Counted from the stretch's first letter, positions 25,483-34,420 are shown. The stretch: 64,000 nucleotides of DNA from Streptomyces phaeolivaceus (GCF_009184865.1 NZ_CP045096.1:2108001-2172000), one strand, 5' to 3'. Numbers and translations: made by a program. Notes: generated from the letters alone by a model not told the origin.

Positions 25483-25668
25483 TCAGGCCGACGCGGTCGC
25501 GGCGGTGTCGGCGCCGCGCACGATGACCAGGAACATGTCCGTCGCGATGTCCATCACGACCTCGGCCTGCTGGCCCTCCAGGCGGGCCGCGTGGGCCAGC
25601 TCCTCGGCCGGCCACGAGCCGCGCGGCCCACCGGCGGGAAAGCGCCCCAGCACAGTTCGCACGTTCAC
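25483..25668 (-). CDS. Small hypothetical protein (61 aa)
   Basis: Short GTG-started gene with a very good ribosome site (GGAGGTGCAGG directly before the GTG at 25668). The product is acidic in the middle, with VVMDIATDMFLVIVRGADT near the C-terminus, and no domain I recognise. It ends two bases from the ABC transporter stop on the other strand. Codon use is typical of the region, which favours a real gene; no function is visible. Confidence 0.55.
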   Translation of the reverse strand: MNVRTVLGRFPAGGPRGSWPAEELAHAARLEGQQAEVVMDIATDMFLVIVRGADTAATASA

Positions 25669-25784
25669 CCTGCACCTCCATGTCGCGCTGTACCCGTGGC
25701 CCGTGATCCCGTGGCTGGGCAGCTTGTAGATTTAAACGCCAACCACGGGGTGAACGGCTCGCGAAGTGACGGTACTGAGACGTA

Positions 25785-25801
25785 GTTGACACGAGGTCAA
25801 C
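25785..25801. promoter_or_regulatory. Palindrome upstream of the 61-aa gene
   Basis: GTTGAC-ACGAG-GTCAAC, a perfect 6-bp inverted repeat with 5-base spacer, 117 bases upstream of the 25668 start. The TTGAC core could be part of a -35 box. Possible operator; no regulator is adjacent. Confidence 0.35.
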
Positions 25802-25884
25802 CACGGATCGTGAGGTACCTCTCAGAAACCACACATTCCGGTGACTCCGAGTACCAGCGCTTGCACTATTTGTCAGCCCTCTTT

Positions 25885-25923
25885 GTCAGTCGTCTTCGTC
25901 AGTCGTCTTCGTCAGTCGTCTTC
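25885..25923 (-). repeat. 13-bp tandem repeat after the DUF899 gene
   Basis: Three perfect copies of GTCAGTCGTCTTC and a partial fourth to 25930, immediately downstream of the DUF899 stop at 25937 on the minus strand. Confidence 0.9.
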
Positions 25924-25936
25924 GTCGGTCCCACTG

Positions 25937-26551
25937 TCACTCCTCGTACTCGTCGTGGTACCGGATCCGCTCGTCGCCGACCGCTCCCAGTGCCGTGAGG
26001 GCCAGCAGCCCGGCCGTGGAGCCGAGTCCCTCCAGGCCCCGTCCGTGAGCCGAGTACGTGAGGAAGATCCGCTCGCGCTCCCGCAGGAAGCAGCTCACGC
26101 CCGGCCGTCCGACGGTGTCGTGGTCGTGGTCGAACGCGTTGCCGTACGACGAGTACCAGGGCACCGTCCATCCCATGCGCGCCTTGAAGGGGAGGATTCG
26201 TGTGTACGGCGCCCGGGACACGACGGCGAACTCGGTCCCCCGCGCGCGCAGATGCGCCAGGTGTCCGACCTGGTCGAGGAAGGCCGAGCAGTCGCGGGAG
26301 CCCGCGGCCCACTCCGGGTCGAACACGAAGTGGTAGACGATCAGTTGCCGGCGTTCCCGGAAGAGGTCCACCAGCGTGGCCTTGCCGTCACCGCCCTCGA
26401 ACACGTACTCCTCGTCGACCTCGACCATCGGCAGCCGCCGCCGCTCGGCGTCCACCGCGTCCCGCGCGCGCGTGAGGACCTTCTCCTTGAGCAGCAGTTC
26501 CTCCCGCGCGGTGCGCCATTCCTCACGCGGGACGATCCGCGGAAGCGACAT
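25937..26551 (-). CDS. DUF899 family (thioredoxin-like) protein
   Basis: 204 residues, typical DUF899: an N-terminal helix with REEWRTAREELLLKEK, RRRLPMVEVDEEYVFEG, then FRERRQLIVYHFVFDPEW with GSRDCSAFLDQVGHL, the thioredoxin-fold part in which a single Cys replaces the usual CxxC, and GVSCFLRERERIFLTYSAHGRGLE. Function is unknown; the family is predicted to be redox-related and cytosolic. ATG at 26551 has GGAGGAGGA upstream. The gene lies 113 bases downstream of the amidohydrolase on the same strand. Confidence 0.9.
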   Translation of the reverse strand: MSLPRIVPREEWRTAREELLLKEKVLTRARDAVDAERRRLPMVEVDEEYVFEGGDGKATLVDLFRERRQLIVYHFVFDPEWAAGSRDCSAFLDQVGHLAHLRARGTEFAVVSRAPYTRILPFKARMGWTVPWYSSYGNAFDHDHDTVGRPGVSCFLRERERIFLTYSAHGRGLEGLGSTAGLLALTALGAVGDERIRYHDEYEE

Positions 26552-26664
26552 GTGTTCCTCCTCCGGTGCGATGCGTTCCACCGGGGTGGACCGGAGGGGG
26601 ACACGGAACTCATCGGCGGGGCGGGACTTTTTCGGCGCGCTTCCGTGCGGGAGCCCTCCGTCGG

Positions 26665-28065
26665 CTACTCGGGCGGCTTGTCGTAGTCCTGGATGCGACC
26701 GCCGTGGCCGCGGTCGGTGAGTGCGGGCAGGCGGTCCGTCAGCTCCCGTACAGTCGTGGGCACGTCGACGGTGAGCAGTTCGCGGTCGCGCATCAGGACG
26801 CGGCCGTCGACGATCGTGGTGCGGACGTCGGCGGAGCGGGCGCTGTGCACGAGGGTGGCGGCGAGGTCGTGCACCGGCTGGGTGTGCGGGCCGGTGAGGT
26901 CGACGAGGACGATGTCGGCCCGCCGTCCGGGGGCGAGGCTGCCGATCCGCTCCCCCAGCCCGACGGCCCGCGCGCTCTGCAGGGTGGCGTGGTGCAGCGC
27001 CTGGCGGGAGGTCAGCCAGCGCGGGTCGCCCTCGGTGGATTTCTGCACCAGCGCGGTGAGGGCCATGGCCTCCCACACGTCGAGGGAGTTGTTGGAGGCG
27101 GCGCCGTCCGTGGCGAGTCCGACGGGGACACCGATCCGGCGCAGGGCGCGCACGGGGGTGGTGGGCCAGGCGAACTTGAGATAGCCGCGGGGCGCGGTCG
27201 CGACGGCCACCGGCCCGGTCGCCCGCTCCAGGACCGGCAGGTCGCGCTCGACGATCCCGGTGCCGTGCGCGATGAGCACGCCCGCGTCGAGGCCGAGGAG
27301 TCCGGTGCGTTCCAGGACCTCGATGGGTGTGAAGCCGTGCCGGGCGAGGCTGTTGTCGGTCTGGTCGCGGCTCTCCGAGGCGTGCAGATGCACGGGGAGA
27401 CCGTGCTCGCGGGCGAGTTCGGCGGTCGTGACGAGGTCGGCGTCCTCGACGGTGTAGGGGGCGTGCGGGGCGAGCGCGGTGGTGATACGACCGCCGGCCG
27501 CGCCCCGGTGGCGTAGCGCGAACTCCAGTGACCTGGCCCGCCCTTCGGGGCCCTGCGAGGAGAAGAACGCCTCCCCGAGGTGCGCCCGCAGCCCGGTCTC
27601 CTCGACGACGGCGGCGACGGCGTCCATCGAGAAGTAGTGGTCGGCGAAGCAGGTCACCCCGCCCCGGATCATCTCCGCGCAGGCCAGCCGGGCCCCCAAC
27701 TCCACATCGTTCGCCGTCAGATTGGACTCGACGGGCCAGATGACGTCGTTGAACCACTCCTCCGCCGGCATGTCCTCCGCGATGCCGCGCAGCGCCACCA
27801 TCGGGGCGTGCGTATGGCAGTTGATCAGCCCCGGCATGGCGACCTGGCCGCGCGCGTCGATGCGTTCCGCCGTGGCCACGGGGGCTGTCTCCTCCGCCGG
27901 TCCGATGCTCGCGATCGCCCCGTCCCGTACGACGATCGCGGCGTCCTCGACGAAGGCGATCCCCTCGTGCTCGTCGTGGACGAGGGCGGTGCAGCCGGTG
28001 ATGACGAGATCGGCGGGAGCGAGGGAGGGGGTGGGGGGCGGAGGTGGGGATGGAGGCGGCGTCAT
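26665..28065 (-). CDS. Amidohydrolase, MTA/SAH-deaminase or chlorohydrolase type
   Basis: 466 residues of the metal-dependent amidohydrolase superfamily. Metal ligands are visible: NCHTHAPM (His84, His86), the middle His of LHASESRDQT, and the late Asp of LATDGAASNNSLDVW. The pattern HAPYTVEDADL and the C-terminal LAPGRRADIVLVDL match S-adenosylhomocysteine/methylthioadenosine deaminases (MtaD, SsnA). It deaminates an aminopurine-like base or related compound; the exact substrate is not decidable. The Pro-rich start (MTPPPSPPPPP) is unusual, but ATG 28065 has GGTGAC upstream and no better start is seen. Confidence 0.9.
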   Translation of the reverse strand: MTPPPSPPPPPTPSLAPADLVITGCTALVHDEHEGIAFVEDAAIVVRDGAIASIGPAEETAPVATAERIDARGQVAMPGLINCHTHAPMVALRGIAEDMPAEEWFNDVIWPVESNLTANDVELGARLACAEMIRGGVTCFADHYFSMDAVAAVVEETGLRAHLGEAFFSSQGPEGRARSLEFALRHRGAAGGRITTALAPHAPYTVEDADLVTTAELAREHGLPVHLHASESRDQTDNSLARHGFTPIEVLERTGLLGLDAGVLIAHGTGIVERDLPVLERATGPVAVATAPRGYLKFAWPTTPVRALRRIGVPVGLATDGAASNNSLDVWEAMALTALVQKSTEGDPRWLTSRQALHHATLQSARAVGLGERIGSLAPGRRADIVLVDLTGPHTQPVHDLAATLVHSARSADVRTTIVDGRVLMRDRELLTVDVPTTVRELTDRLPALTDRGHGGRIQDYDKPPE

Positions 28066-28250
28066 GTCGTCACCGTACGGCCGGGGCGTGCGCGGGAGGG
28101 TAGTGAACGGGAGGGTAGTGAAGTGGACAACCGGTGGGTGGTGGGGGGTGGGATCTGGTCGCGCCCGGCGCGCGCCACCCGGCCGTCACGCGCGCTCACG
28201 CGCTCCTGTTCGCAGGCTCCGGTCGCACGCTCGCGCTCACGCGCCCGGTC

Positions 28251-30233
28251 TCACGCGCTCAGGCCGGGCCTCGGCAGTACGTCGGTGAGGTCCGGGGCGG
28301 CGGGGAGGCTGATGCCCGCGTGCCGCCGGTGACGGGCGAGGTCGTCGAGGAGGGCGGTGATCCGCTCGGTGTGGCGGCGGCCGAGCCGTCCGGTGTCGTC
28401 GAGGTGGACCGCGCAGGCGGTGGTGGTGTCGACCAGTCGTTCGAGGAGCGCGGCGATCTCGTCGGTGCCCTCGGTGTGCCGTGCCAGGGCGGGCAGTTCG
28501 GCTCCGGAGAGGGTGATCGCGGCGCGGGCCTGGGCCAGTGTGCGGTAGGCCTCGCGGCGCAGCGTCCAGCGGGCGGCCCGCTCGTCGGCCTCACCGGGCA
28601 GCGCGGCCCCGACGGACACGGTGACACCGTTGGGCGTGGACGCGCGACCCGAGGGTGTCGAACCACCCGGTCCGGGGCGGGCGCCGGGCGTGCGCGGCTC
28701 GCTCAGGACGTGCGCGAGGTAGGCGTACGCGGCCGTCCCCGCTTCGGTGAGCCGGGCGCGCACGCCCCCTCCGCGCTGTCCCTTCGGTATCGGCAGATGG
28801 CCGACGATCAGGACGATGGCGCAGGCCAGGAGTGTTTCGGCGATACGGCTCCAGGAGGCCTGGGGGTCGCCGCCGACCATGACGAGGGCGAGCACGAGGA
28901 CGGTGACGACGGCGGTCTGGGCGGCGAAGTGCCGGGTGGCGACGGGGATCAGCGCCCCGCTGACCGCGACCAGCGCGACGAGTCCTTCGGGCCGGGGCAG
29001 CACGGCGGCGAACCCGGCGAAGAGCACGGCGCCGAGGACGGTCCCGGCGGCCCGGCACAGCACCCGGGACACGAGCGGTCCCAGGTCGGGCTTGACGAGG
29101 AAGACGGCGGTCGCGGGCAGCCAGTACCAGTGCTCGTGGTGCAGCACCTGGGCCACGGCCGCGGCGGCCCCGAAGGACAGGGCGACCCGCAGCCCGTACT
29201 CGCGTCCGCCGGACCCGAGGCCGAGTCGTACGAGCGAGCCGAGGGTACGGCGGCGGGTGTGCAGGTCGTGTGGGTCGCCGCCGCGGTCGAAGGCCTCGGC
29301 GGCGCGCAGGAGCGCGTCGTCGAGGGCACGCAGCGCGGGCGCGGACCGGGAGGGCGCGGGCAGTGGGCCGGTGGCGGTGTTGCCGCGTACGGCGGAGGCG
29401 AGCCTGCGGGGGCCTTCGGAGGCACGGCCGACGACGGCGTCCCCGGCCCAGGCCAGCGCGGTGGCGGCCTCGGCGAGGGGCAGCGCGGCGGTGTACTGGG
29501 CGTGCAGCCGCCGTTCGGACGACGAGCTGGCGTAGCGCCGCAGCCGGGGTCCGGCGAGCGCGTCCTGGGCGTGGTCGAGGGCGGCGGTGAGCGCGGCACG
29601 TCGGGCGATCGCGTCCGGGGTGCCGACGGCGTCCAGCAGTGCGGCGATCGCGTCGTAGACGGCGGCGACGGCGTCGCGTTCCCCGTCGAAGCGGTAGTCG
29701 CCGGCGGTGAGGACCGCCGGTGTGGGCAGCGCGAGGCAGAGCGCGAGCAGCCAGCCCGCGCCGGCGAGATAGCCGAGCGCGCGCTCCCAACCGGGCTCCG
29801 GCAGCGGCATTCCGGCCCCGATGGCGGCTGCGACCAGCACCTGTGTGCTCGCGCCCGAGGACACGGGTCCGATCGCGCTCATCCCGCCGGCGATCAGTCC
29901 GAGCACGGTGAGCAGCAGGGTGAGGACGACGGGGCCGGTGTACTGACCGGCGTACGTGCCGACGAGGAGCCCCACGGCACCGGCGAGCGCGGGGACCCCG
30001 AGGCGCTGTACGGCCACGCGTCGGCTGCCGGGGCGGTCGTTGATCCCGGCGAGCATGGCGCCGAGCGCGGCGACGACGCCGAGGGAGGGCCGTTCCAGCA
30101 GGACGGCCACGAGCAGCAGCGGCCCGCCGGCCAACGCGCCTCGTACCACCGCGTTCCAGGGCACCGGCCCCCGCTGGGCGCGCAGAGCGTGGGCGAGCCA
30201 GGGAGGGAGGGTCAGGACGGCGCGGCGGATCAC
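28251..30233 (-). CDS. FUSC-family integral membrane protein
   Basis: 660 residues with two blocks of five to six hydrophobic helices (about 30-170 and 345-500), separated and followed by soluble helical parts, the YccS/aromatic-acid-exporter architecture. The second block has YWLPATAVFLVKPDLGPLVSRVLCRAAGTVLGA, recognisable as FUSC_2. Members export aromatic acids or related compounds in plants and bacteria; the substrate here is unknown. GTG at 30233 is preceded by ACAGGAG. The 185 bases before the amidohydrolase contain only repeats of GCGCTCACGCG type. Confidence 0.87.
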   Translation of the reverse strand: MIRRAVLTLPPWLAHALRAQRGPVPWNAVVRGALAGGPLLLVAVLLERPSLGVVAALGAMLAGINDRPGSRRVAVQRLGVPALAGAVGLLVGTYAGQYTGPVVLTLLLTVLGLIAGGMSAIGPVSSGASTQVLVAAAIGAGMPLPEPGWERALGYLAGAGWLLALCLALPTPAVLTAGDYRFDGERDAVAAVYDAIAALLDAVGTPDAIARRAALTAALDHAQDALAGPRLRRYASSSSERRLHAQYTAALPLAEAATALAWAGDAVVGRASEGPRRLASAVRGNTATGPLPAPSRSAPALRALDDALLRAAEAFDRGGDPHDLHTRRRTLGSLVRLGLGSGGREYGLRVALSFGAAAAVAQVLHHEHWYWLPATAVFLVKPDLGPLVSRVLCRAAGTVLGAVLFAGFAAVLPRPEGLVALVAVSGALIPVATRHFAAQTAVVTVLVLALVMVGGDPQASWSRIAETLLACAIVLIVGHLPIPKGQRGGGVRARLTEAGTAAYAYLAHVLSEPRTPGARPGPGGSTPSGRASTPNGVTVSVGAALPGEADERAARWTLRREAYRTLAQARAAITLSGAELPALARHTEGTDEIAALLERLVDTTTACAVHLDDTGRLGRRHTERITALLDDLARHRRHAGISLPAAPDLTDVLPRPGLSA

Positions 30234-30760
30234 GGGGCTCCTGTCGTCGGGTGAGGGCGGGGGTGTGCCTTCGGGCGACGGCGGCCGGGGCGTCGGGCTG
30301 GTGTGCTCTCCACCGTAGGTCCCGGACCTGGAGAATATGGAACTCTTGTATTACCGCGATGTGACGAACCCTGCAGGAGCCATGTTCTTTATGAACGCAA
30401 TAAAGGTGGACCCGGGGGCGTAGCCGGCCCCCGGGCCCTGATATGCCGCCACATGGGCACGCCGCCACGGTTGAGAACCCAGGTCAGTCATCATGTCGCC
30501 GCGTCCTGCCTTTGGACCACCACGCATCGAGCTGCGCGGGCTGGACTTGAACCAGCATTTCGACGTCCGGGGCCCGAGTCCGGTCGTTGCGGCGATCGGC
30601 GGCGAATACTGAGTCTGGAGCAATAGTCTGAGATTGATCGCGGCCCGTCCCTGAATTCCTTGGCGGGTACGGTCCGCTCCGTCACGACAAGCCTCAGCTT
30701 CAGCTTTGCGCTCCTCGCGCACCCCGCTCGGCGTCAAGGCCGGGCGGGGAGTCTGTGAGG
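30234..30760. other. 527-base gap with tRNA-like fragment and A/T-richer stretch
   Basis: The stretch 30330-30420 is clearly poorer in G/C than its surroundings. At 30540-30556 the minus strand reads GCTGG-TTCAAGT-CCAGC, a perfect tRNA T arm with TTCAA loop, followed by an acceptor-like 7-mer. I can find no matching 5' acceptor, D arm or clean anticodon arm, so this is at best a tRNA remnant. Small open frames here (for example 30351-30737, minus) show no family resemblance. Confidence 0.35.
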
Positions 30761-31492
30761 CTACCCGAACAGGTAGCCGAAAACGGCGTCACCGACGCGC
30801 TGGTCGACGACCTCCACTCCGTTCGCTTCCTCCCGTGCGAACTTCACGGCCTGCTGCAGCTTCTCGACGCGGTCCAGGATTTCGTTCACGCGCCGGGCGG
30901 GCAGGGCTCCGGAGAACTTCACGGTGGTCCAGTAACCGACCGGGATGTCCTCGTAGTACACCTCCACCTGGGCGGGGTGCTTGTCGGTCGCCTCGGCCTT
31001 CACATGGTTGCGCGGCACCTTCTTCGTCCGCACCGTCCGCACGGCCTCGGTCTTCCAGGCGTCGGTGGACGGGTCCTGCGCCCACGCCTCGGAGGCGTCG
31101 AGCACCGGCAGTCTGCGCACCAGTGTGTTGATCTCCCCGAGCTGCTTCTCCAGGAAGAGCAGATAGGCCACGGGAACGTCGGCGACGAGCACCCGTCCCT
31201 CGACCTTCACATCCGCCCGTGCCGTGCAGTTGGCCCAGTCCTTGGTGGCGGTCACATCGAACAGCCGCGTGAGAACCCCCGCCGTCTCCCGCAGTACGTC
31301 CTCCGCCCGTACCTGCACCCGGGTCGATTCGGGCGGCAGTTGCTCACCCTCCTCGTCCTTCGGCTGATAGGTACGCGCGATACCGGCCAGCAACGCCGGC
31401 TTCTGCAGCCCATGATGAGCGGCCGTCAGGTCCTGATGGGACTTGGCCTTGACGCCCTTCTCCACTGCGATGATCTGATTGAGTTTCGCCAC
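30761..31492 (-). CDS. Conserved hypothetical protein, phage-shared family
   Basis: 243 residues. I recall this protein as a widespread actinobacterial and actinophage hypothetical family (DUF7873, not certain). The N-terminus MAKLNQIIAVEKGVKAKSHQ and the segments KPALLAGIARTYQPKDEEGE, FDVTATKDWANCTARADV and YYEDIPVGYWTTVKFSG are the highly conserved parts. The sequence is soluble, Lys/Glu-rich and mostly alpha/beta, without a catalytic motif I can name. ATG at 31492 is preceded by a modest ribosome site. Divergent from the SDR. Confidence 0.75.
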   Translation of the reverse strand: MAKLNQIIAVEKGVKAKSHQDLTAAHHGLQKPALLAGIARTYQPKDEEGEQLPPESTRVQVRAEDVLRETAGVLTRLFDVTATKDWANCTARADVKVEGRVLVADVPVAYLLFLEKQLGEINTLVRRLPVLDASEAWAQDPSTDAWKTEAVRTVRTKKVPRNHVKAEATDKHPAQVEVYYEDIPVGYWTTVKFSGALPARRVNEILDRVEKLQQAVKFAREEANGVEVVDQRVGDAVFGYLFG

Positions 31493-31643
31493 GTGAGAGA
31501 CCGTAACAGCGGGCCCGCATTCACTTCGAAGGATTATTCGGAGGGAATCCGCTCCGGCCCGAACTGCGGCCGGCCGGGTCGCGGCCGATGCTGGGGGTGG
31601 GGCGCGGTACCGATGACGCAGTACTCAGGAGCGGGAGGTCGTG

Positions 31644-32393
31644 ATGGGACGTCTGAGCGAGCGGGTGGCGATCGTCACCGGTGGGGCCGGAGGGATCGGG
31701 GCCGCGGTGGCTCGGCTCCTCGCGTCCGAGGGGGCCGACGTGGTGATCGCCGATGTCCGTGACGCCGAAGGGGCGCGGCTGGCGGCGGAACTCGGCGGCC
31801 GGGCGCGCGGTCTGAGCCTGGACGTCAGCAGCGAGGACGGCTGGCGGCGGACGGTGGCCGAGGTGGAACGGGACCTGGGCCCGGTCTCGGTGCTGGTGAA
31901 CAACGCGGGGATCGCCGAGTGGGGCTCGATGGAGGACCAGTCCCTGGCCTCGTTCCGCCGGGTCGTCGACGTCAACCTCCAGGGCCCGTGGCTGGGGATG
32001 CGCGCGGTGGCGCCCTCGCTGCGCCGGGCCGGCGGCGGGGTGATCGTGAACATCTCCTCCCTCGCCGGACTGACCTCCTACGCGGGCATCGGCTCGTACG
32101 CGGCGAGCAAGTGGGGGCTGCGCGGGCTGACGAAGACCGCCGCGCTGGAGCTGGCCCCCGACGGGGTCCGCGTCTGCTCCGTCCACCCCGGCGCCATCCG
32201 CACCCCGATGACGGCCGGTTTCGGTGACGCCTACACCTCCGGACAGCCCATTCCGCGCTTCGGCGAGCCCGAGGAGGTCGCCCGCATGGTGCTCTTCATC
32301 ATCGCCGACGCCACGTTCTCGACGGGCACCGAGTTCGTCCTTGACGGCGGCATCCTCGCAGGTCAGCCGGCCGTGGTGACCTCGGACGACTGA
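31644..32393 (+). CDS. Short-chain dehydrogenase/reductase
   Basis: 249 residues, classical SDR: cofactor motif TGGAGGIG (12-19), strand-2 Asp (VIADVRD) favouring NAD(H), NNAG (about 87-90), catalytic Ser in NISSLAG and Tyr-x-x-x-Lys in YAASK. The order and length resemble 3-alpha/20-beta-hydroxysteroid dehydrogenase-type oxidoreductases. The substrate is unknown and no pathway partner is next to it. I use ATG 31644 with GGGAGG five bases before; GTG 31641 is directly in front and possible. Confidence 0.9.
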   Translation: MGRLSERVAIVTGGAGGIGAAVARLLASEGADVVIADVRDAEGARLAAELGGRARGLSLDVSSEDGWRRTVAEVERDLGPVSVLVNNAGIAEWGSMEDQSLASFRRVVDVNLQGPWLGMRAVAPSLRRAGGGVIVNISSLAGLTSYAGIGSYAASKWGLRGLTKTAALELAPDGVRVCSVHPGAIRTPMTAGFGDAYTSGQPIPRFGEPEEVARMVLFIIADATFSTGTEFVLDGGILAGQPAVVTSDD

Positions 32394-32461
32394 TCCGGCC
32401 ACCGCGTCCGCACCCTCACCCTCCCCTCGGCCCCCCCTCGCCCTCCCCTCGGTCCGATCAG

Positions 32462-32484
32462 CGGCCGGGCGCTCCGCCCGGCCG
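32462..32484 (+). terminator. Hairpin after the SDR gene
   Basis: Perfect 10-bp stem, cggccgggcg (32462-32471) with cgcccggccg (32475-32484), loop of three bases. It lies in the 213-base gap before the next gene, 66 bases after the SDR stop. Confidence 0.7.
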
Positions 32485-32606
32485 ATTGTCAGTGGCGTGC
32501 GCTTCAATGAAGAAGTCGTCACAGAGAGTGACGATCCGGATGCCTTCCGGGTGCGCCGCGGCGTGCCCGGATCCAGGGGCGCCGGGGCTGCGGGGGAGGT
32601 CGCGGG

Positions 32607-33263
32607 ATGGGTGGCTACGAGGAGAACGGGCAGCGGTATGTGTCACTGGCCGGGCTGCGGATCCGCGGGTGGACGGGCGGCATGGCGCACCGGCTGCTCG
32701 GGGCCGCGGACCGGCTCGGTGCGAACCCCCGGTTCAGGGACGCGCCGAGGATCCGGCTGTACCGACTGGAGAGGGTCGAGGCGGCGGAGCGGAGCGAGGA
32801 TTTCCGGGCGGTGGCGGAGTCCTCGGAGCGCCGGTCGGAGGCGGTGCGGGCGGCGATGCGCAGGCGACGGGAGGAGATTTTGCAGCGGATCAGGGACGAG
32901 CCGATCGACGTCCCCCGCCTGGCTCCGGGCAGGCTGGCGCTCCGGGCGGCGGAGCACCGGGCGAGGCGGGAAGCGGAGTGGGGCCGGGCGGGGGACGGCA
33001 CGGCCGCCATGGACGGCCCGGTCACCCACTCCTCCCTCGATCCCCTGGCCCCCTGGAAGGTCGGCTATCTGCGCCATCGCCTCGGCCACTACGACCGGTT
33101 CCTGGACGCGTGGCCCGGCCACGGGCGGGGTTCCGGACGGGCGGAGGCGGCGACGCTGTTGCGGGAGCGGATCTGTGCGGCCATCGCGGAGGCGTACCCA
33201 TCCCTTGCACAGGAGTGCGAGAGGCAAGCGCGTGAGCAAGGAGTCGGTCCACCTCTTCAGTGA
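32607..33263 (+). CDS. Conserved hypothetical protein
   Basis: 218 residues, family not named. The N-terminal part (GQRYVSLAGLRIRGWTGGM, LLGAADRLGANPRFRDAPRI, RLYRLERVEAAE) occurs in many Streptomyces hypothetical proteins and looks like a small DNA- or ligand-binding fold; the middle is a long Arg/Glu helix (SSERRSEAVRAAMRRRREEI). The C-terminus has YLRHRLGHYDRFLDAWPG, a helical motif also shared with this family. ATG at 32607 has GGGGGAGG upstream. No function can be given. Confidence 0.78.
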   Translation: MGGYEENGQRYVSLAGLRIRGWTGGMAHRLLGAADRLGANPRFRDAPRIRLYRLERVEAAERSEDFRAVAESSERRSEAVRAAMRRRREEILQRIRDEPIDVPRLAPGRLALRAAEHRARREAEWGRAGDGTAAMDGPVTHSSLDPLAPWKVGYLRHRLGHYDRFLDAWPGHGRGSGRAEAATLLRERICAAIAEAYPSLAQECERQAREQGVGPPLQ

Positions 33264-33337
33264 AGCCGGAGGTCAAGTGGGCCCGGAATGCGGGCAGTCG
33301 GGGCGGCGGAGGTGATCCTGTCCTTACCCTCCGGCAT

Positions 33338-34420
33338 ATGCGATCAGGAAACGATCAAGCCCGGCGGGTGCATGGCCGTCTGTCGTCCAGTGCTGTTCTG
33401 CGCCCGGCCGCCGGCCCCGCCGACGACCGCCGGTTCGCGCGCTGGGACCTCGCCTCGCTCGCCGAGGGCGCCCTCGGCGAGTGCGTCGACCCCGACTCGC
33501 TCTCGGGCGTCCGCGAACGGGAGTTACGTATCCGGCTGGGTTCCCACGGGCGGGCCCACGACAACGACGACGAGTACCGGAGGAGGTACTGGATCAGCGA
33601 CGAGAGGAACGACCACCGGTGCGGCACACGGCGTACCCCGCCGGGCATCGTCGGTACGGTCGCCGTGGACACCTGGCCCATCGGCGCGGGCGCGCTGCTG
33701 GTCACCTCTCTCTACGTCCACCCGGTGGCCCGGCGGCGCGGCCTCGCCACCGCCGTGCTGGACACCGTGTACGAGGCGTGCCGCGCGGAGGGCCTGCACG
33801 GGTTCCGTCTGGACGCCCACTGGACCTGGCAGAAGTCCGTCCGCCACTACCTCAATCGCGGTCTGTGGGTCACGTCCTGGAAGCACGCCCTCGGCTTCGC
33901 CCGCCTCTCGTATCTGCCCCGGTACGAGGTCCGGGTGGCCGGGGACGACGGGGAGCTGACCTTCTGGGCGGCGGTCGGGGGCGACGCGCTCGTACCGCTG
34001 CTCGTCGCGGGCGGCGAGGGCGGACGGCTGTGGCTGCGGGAGACGGAGGAGAGCGTACGGCCGGCGGACGAGCGGGACGCGGTACGGCTGAGGTTCTACG
34101 CGCGGTCGACGCTGGCACTGCATCTGGCGGTGCGGGGGCGCCCGTTGGTACGCGGAGAGGAGGAGTGGGCGGCGGCGCAGCGGTGGTGCGACCTCGGGGA
34201 GCCGGAGGGGCTCGCCTACCGGATCGGGGTGTTCGAGCGGATGGCACGGGAGGAGGGATGGCGGGTGGACAGTCCGTACGGCGCGCACGGCCCTCACGAC
34301 GCGGTCGGACCGTGCGGCGCGGTCGGACCTCATGGCGCGGCCGGGAATTCGGGTGCGGTCGGCGCAGCGGGTCCGCATGATCGGGAGATCGTCCTCCATC
34401 GCTACCGGGAGCCTTCATGA
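33338..34420 (+). CDS. GNAT-family N-acetyltransferase
   Basis: 360 residues. A GNAT core lies near residues 100-190: the acetyl-CoA binding motif A is VTSLYVHPVARRRGLATAVLDT, followed by GFRLDAHWTWQKSVRHYLNRG (split). The second half (about 200-320) has no family I know. The C-terminus (about 315-350) is an imperfect Gly/Ala/His/Pro repeat (GPHDAVGPCGAVGPHGAAG). The start is uncertain: ATG 33338 has no good ribosome site, GTG 33368 is the alternative. The stop overlaps the RidA start by four bases (ATGA). Confidence 0.8.
   Translation: MRSGNDQARRVHGRLSSSAVLRPAAGPADDRRFARWDLASLAEGALGECVDPDSLSGVRERELRIRLGSHGRAHDNDDEYRRRYWISDERNDHRCGTRRTPPGIVGTVAVDTWPIGAGALLVTSLYVHPVARRRGLATAVLDTVYEACRAEGLHGFRLDAHWTWQKSVRHYLNRGLWVTSWKHALGFARLSYLPRYEVRVAGDDGELTFWAAVGGDALVPLLVAGGEGGRLWLRETEESVRPADERDAVRLRFYARSTLALHLAVRGRPLVRGEEEWAAAQRWCDLGEPEGLAYRIGVFERMAREEGWRVDSPYGAHGPHDAVGPCGAVGPHGAAGNSGAVGAAGPHDREIVLHRYREPS

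Noticed and set aside
23309..25834. 841-residue minus-strand open frame over the ABC transporter
   Set aside because: It mirrors a gene with clear Walker and signature motifs and has no domain of its own.
25885..25923. CRISPR-like array from the spaced tandem repeats
   Set aside because: The units are contiguous without spacers, 13 bases long, and no cas genes are present. The same applies to the other tandem repeats.
30533..30606. A complete tRNA
   Set aside because: Only the T arm is convincing. The acceptor 5' strand, D arm and anticodon stem do not pair.
30351..30737. 128-residue minus-strand frame in the tRNA-like gap
   Set aside because: No homology I recognise, no good ribosome site, and mixed composition. 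A 13-codon frame with a decent ribosome site at 30380 was also too short to support.
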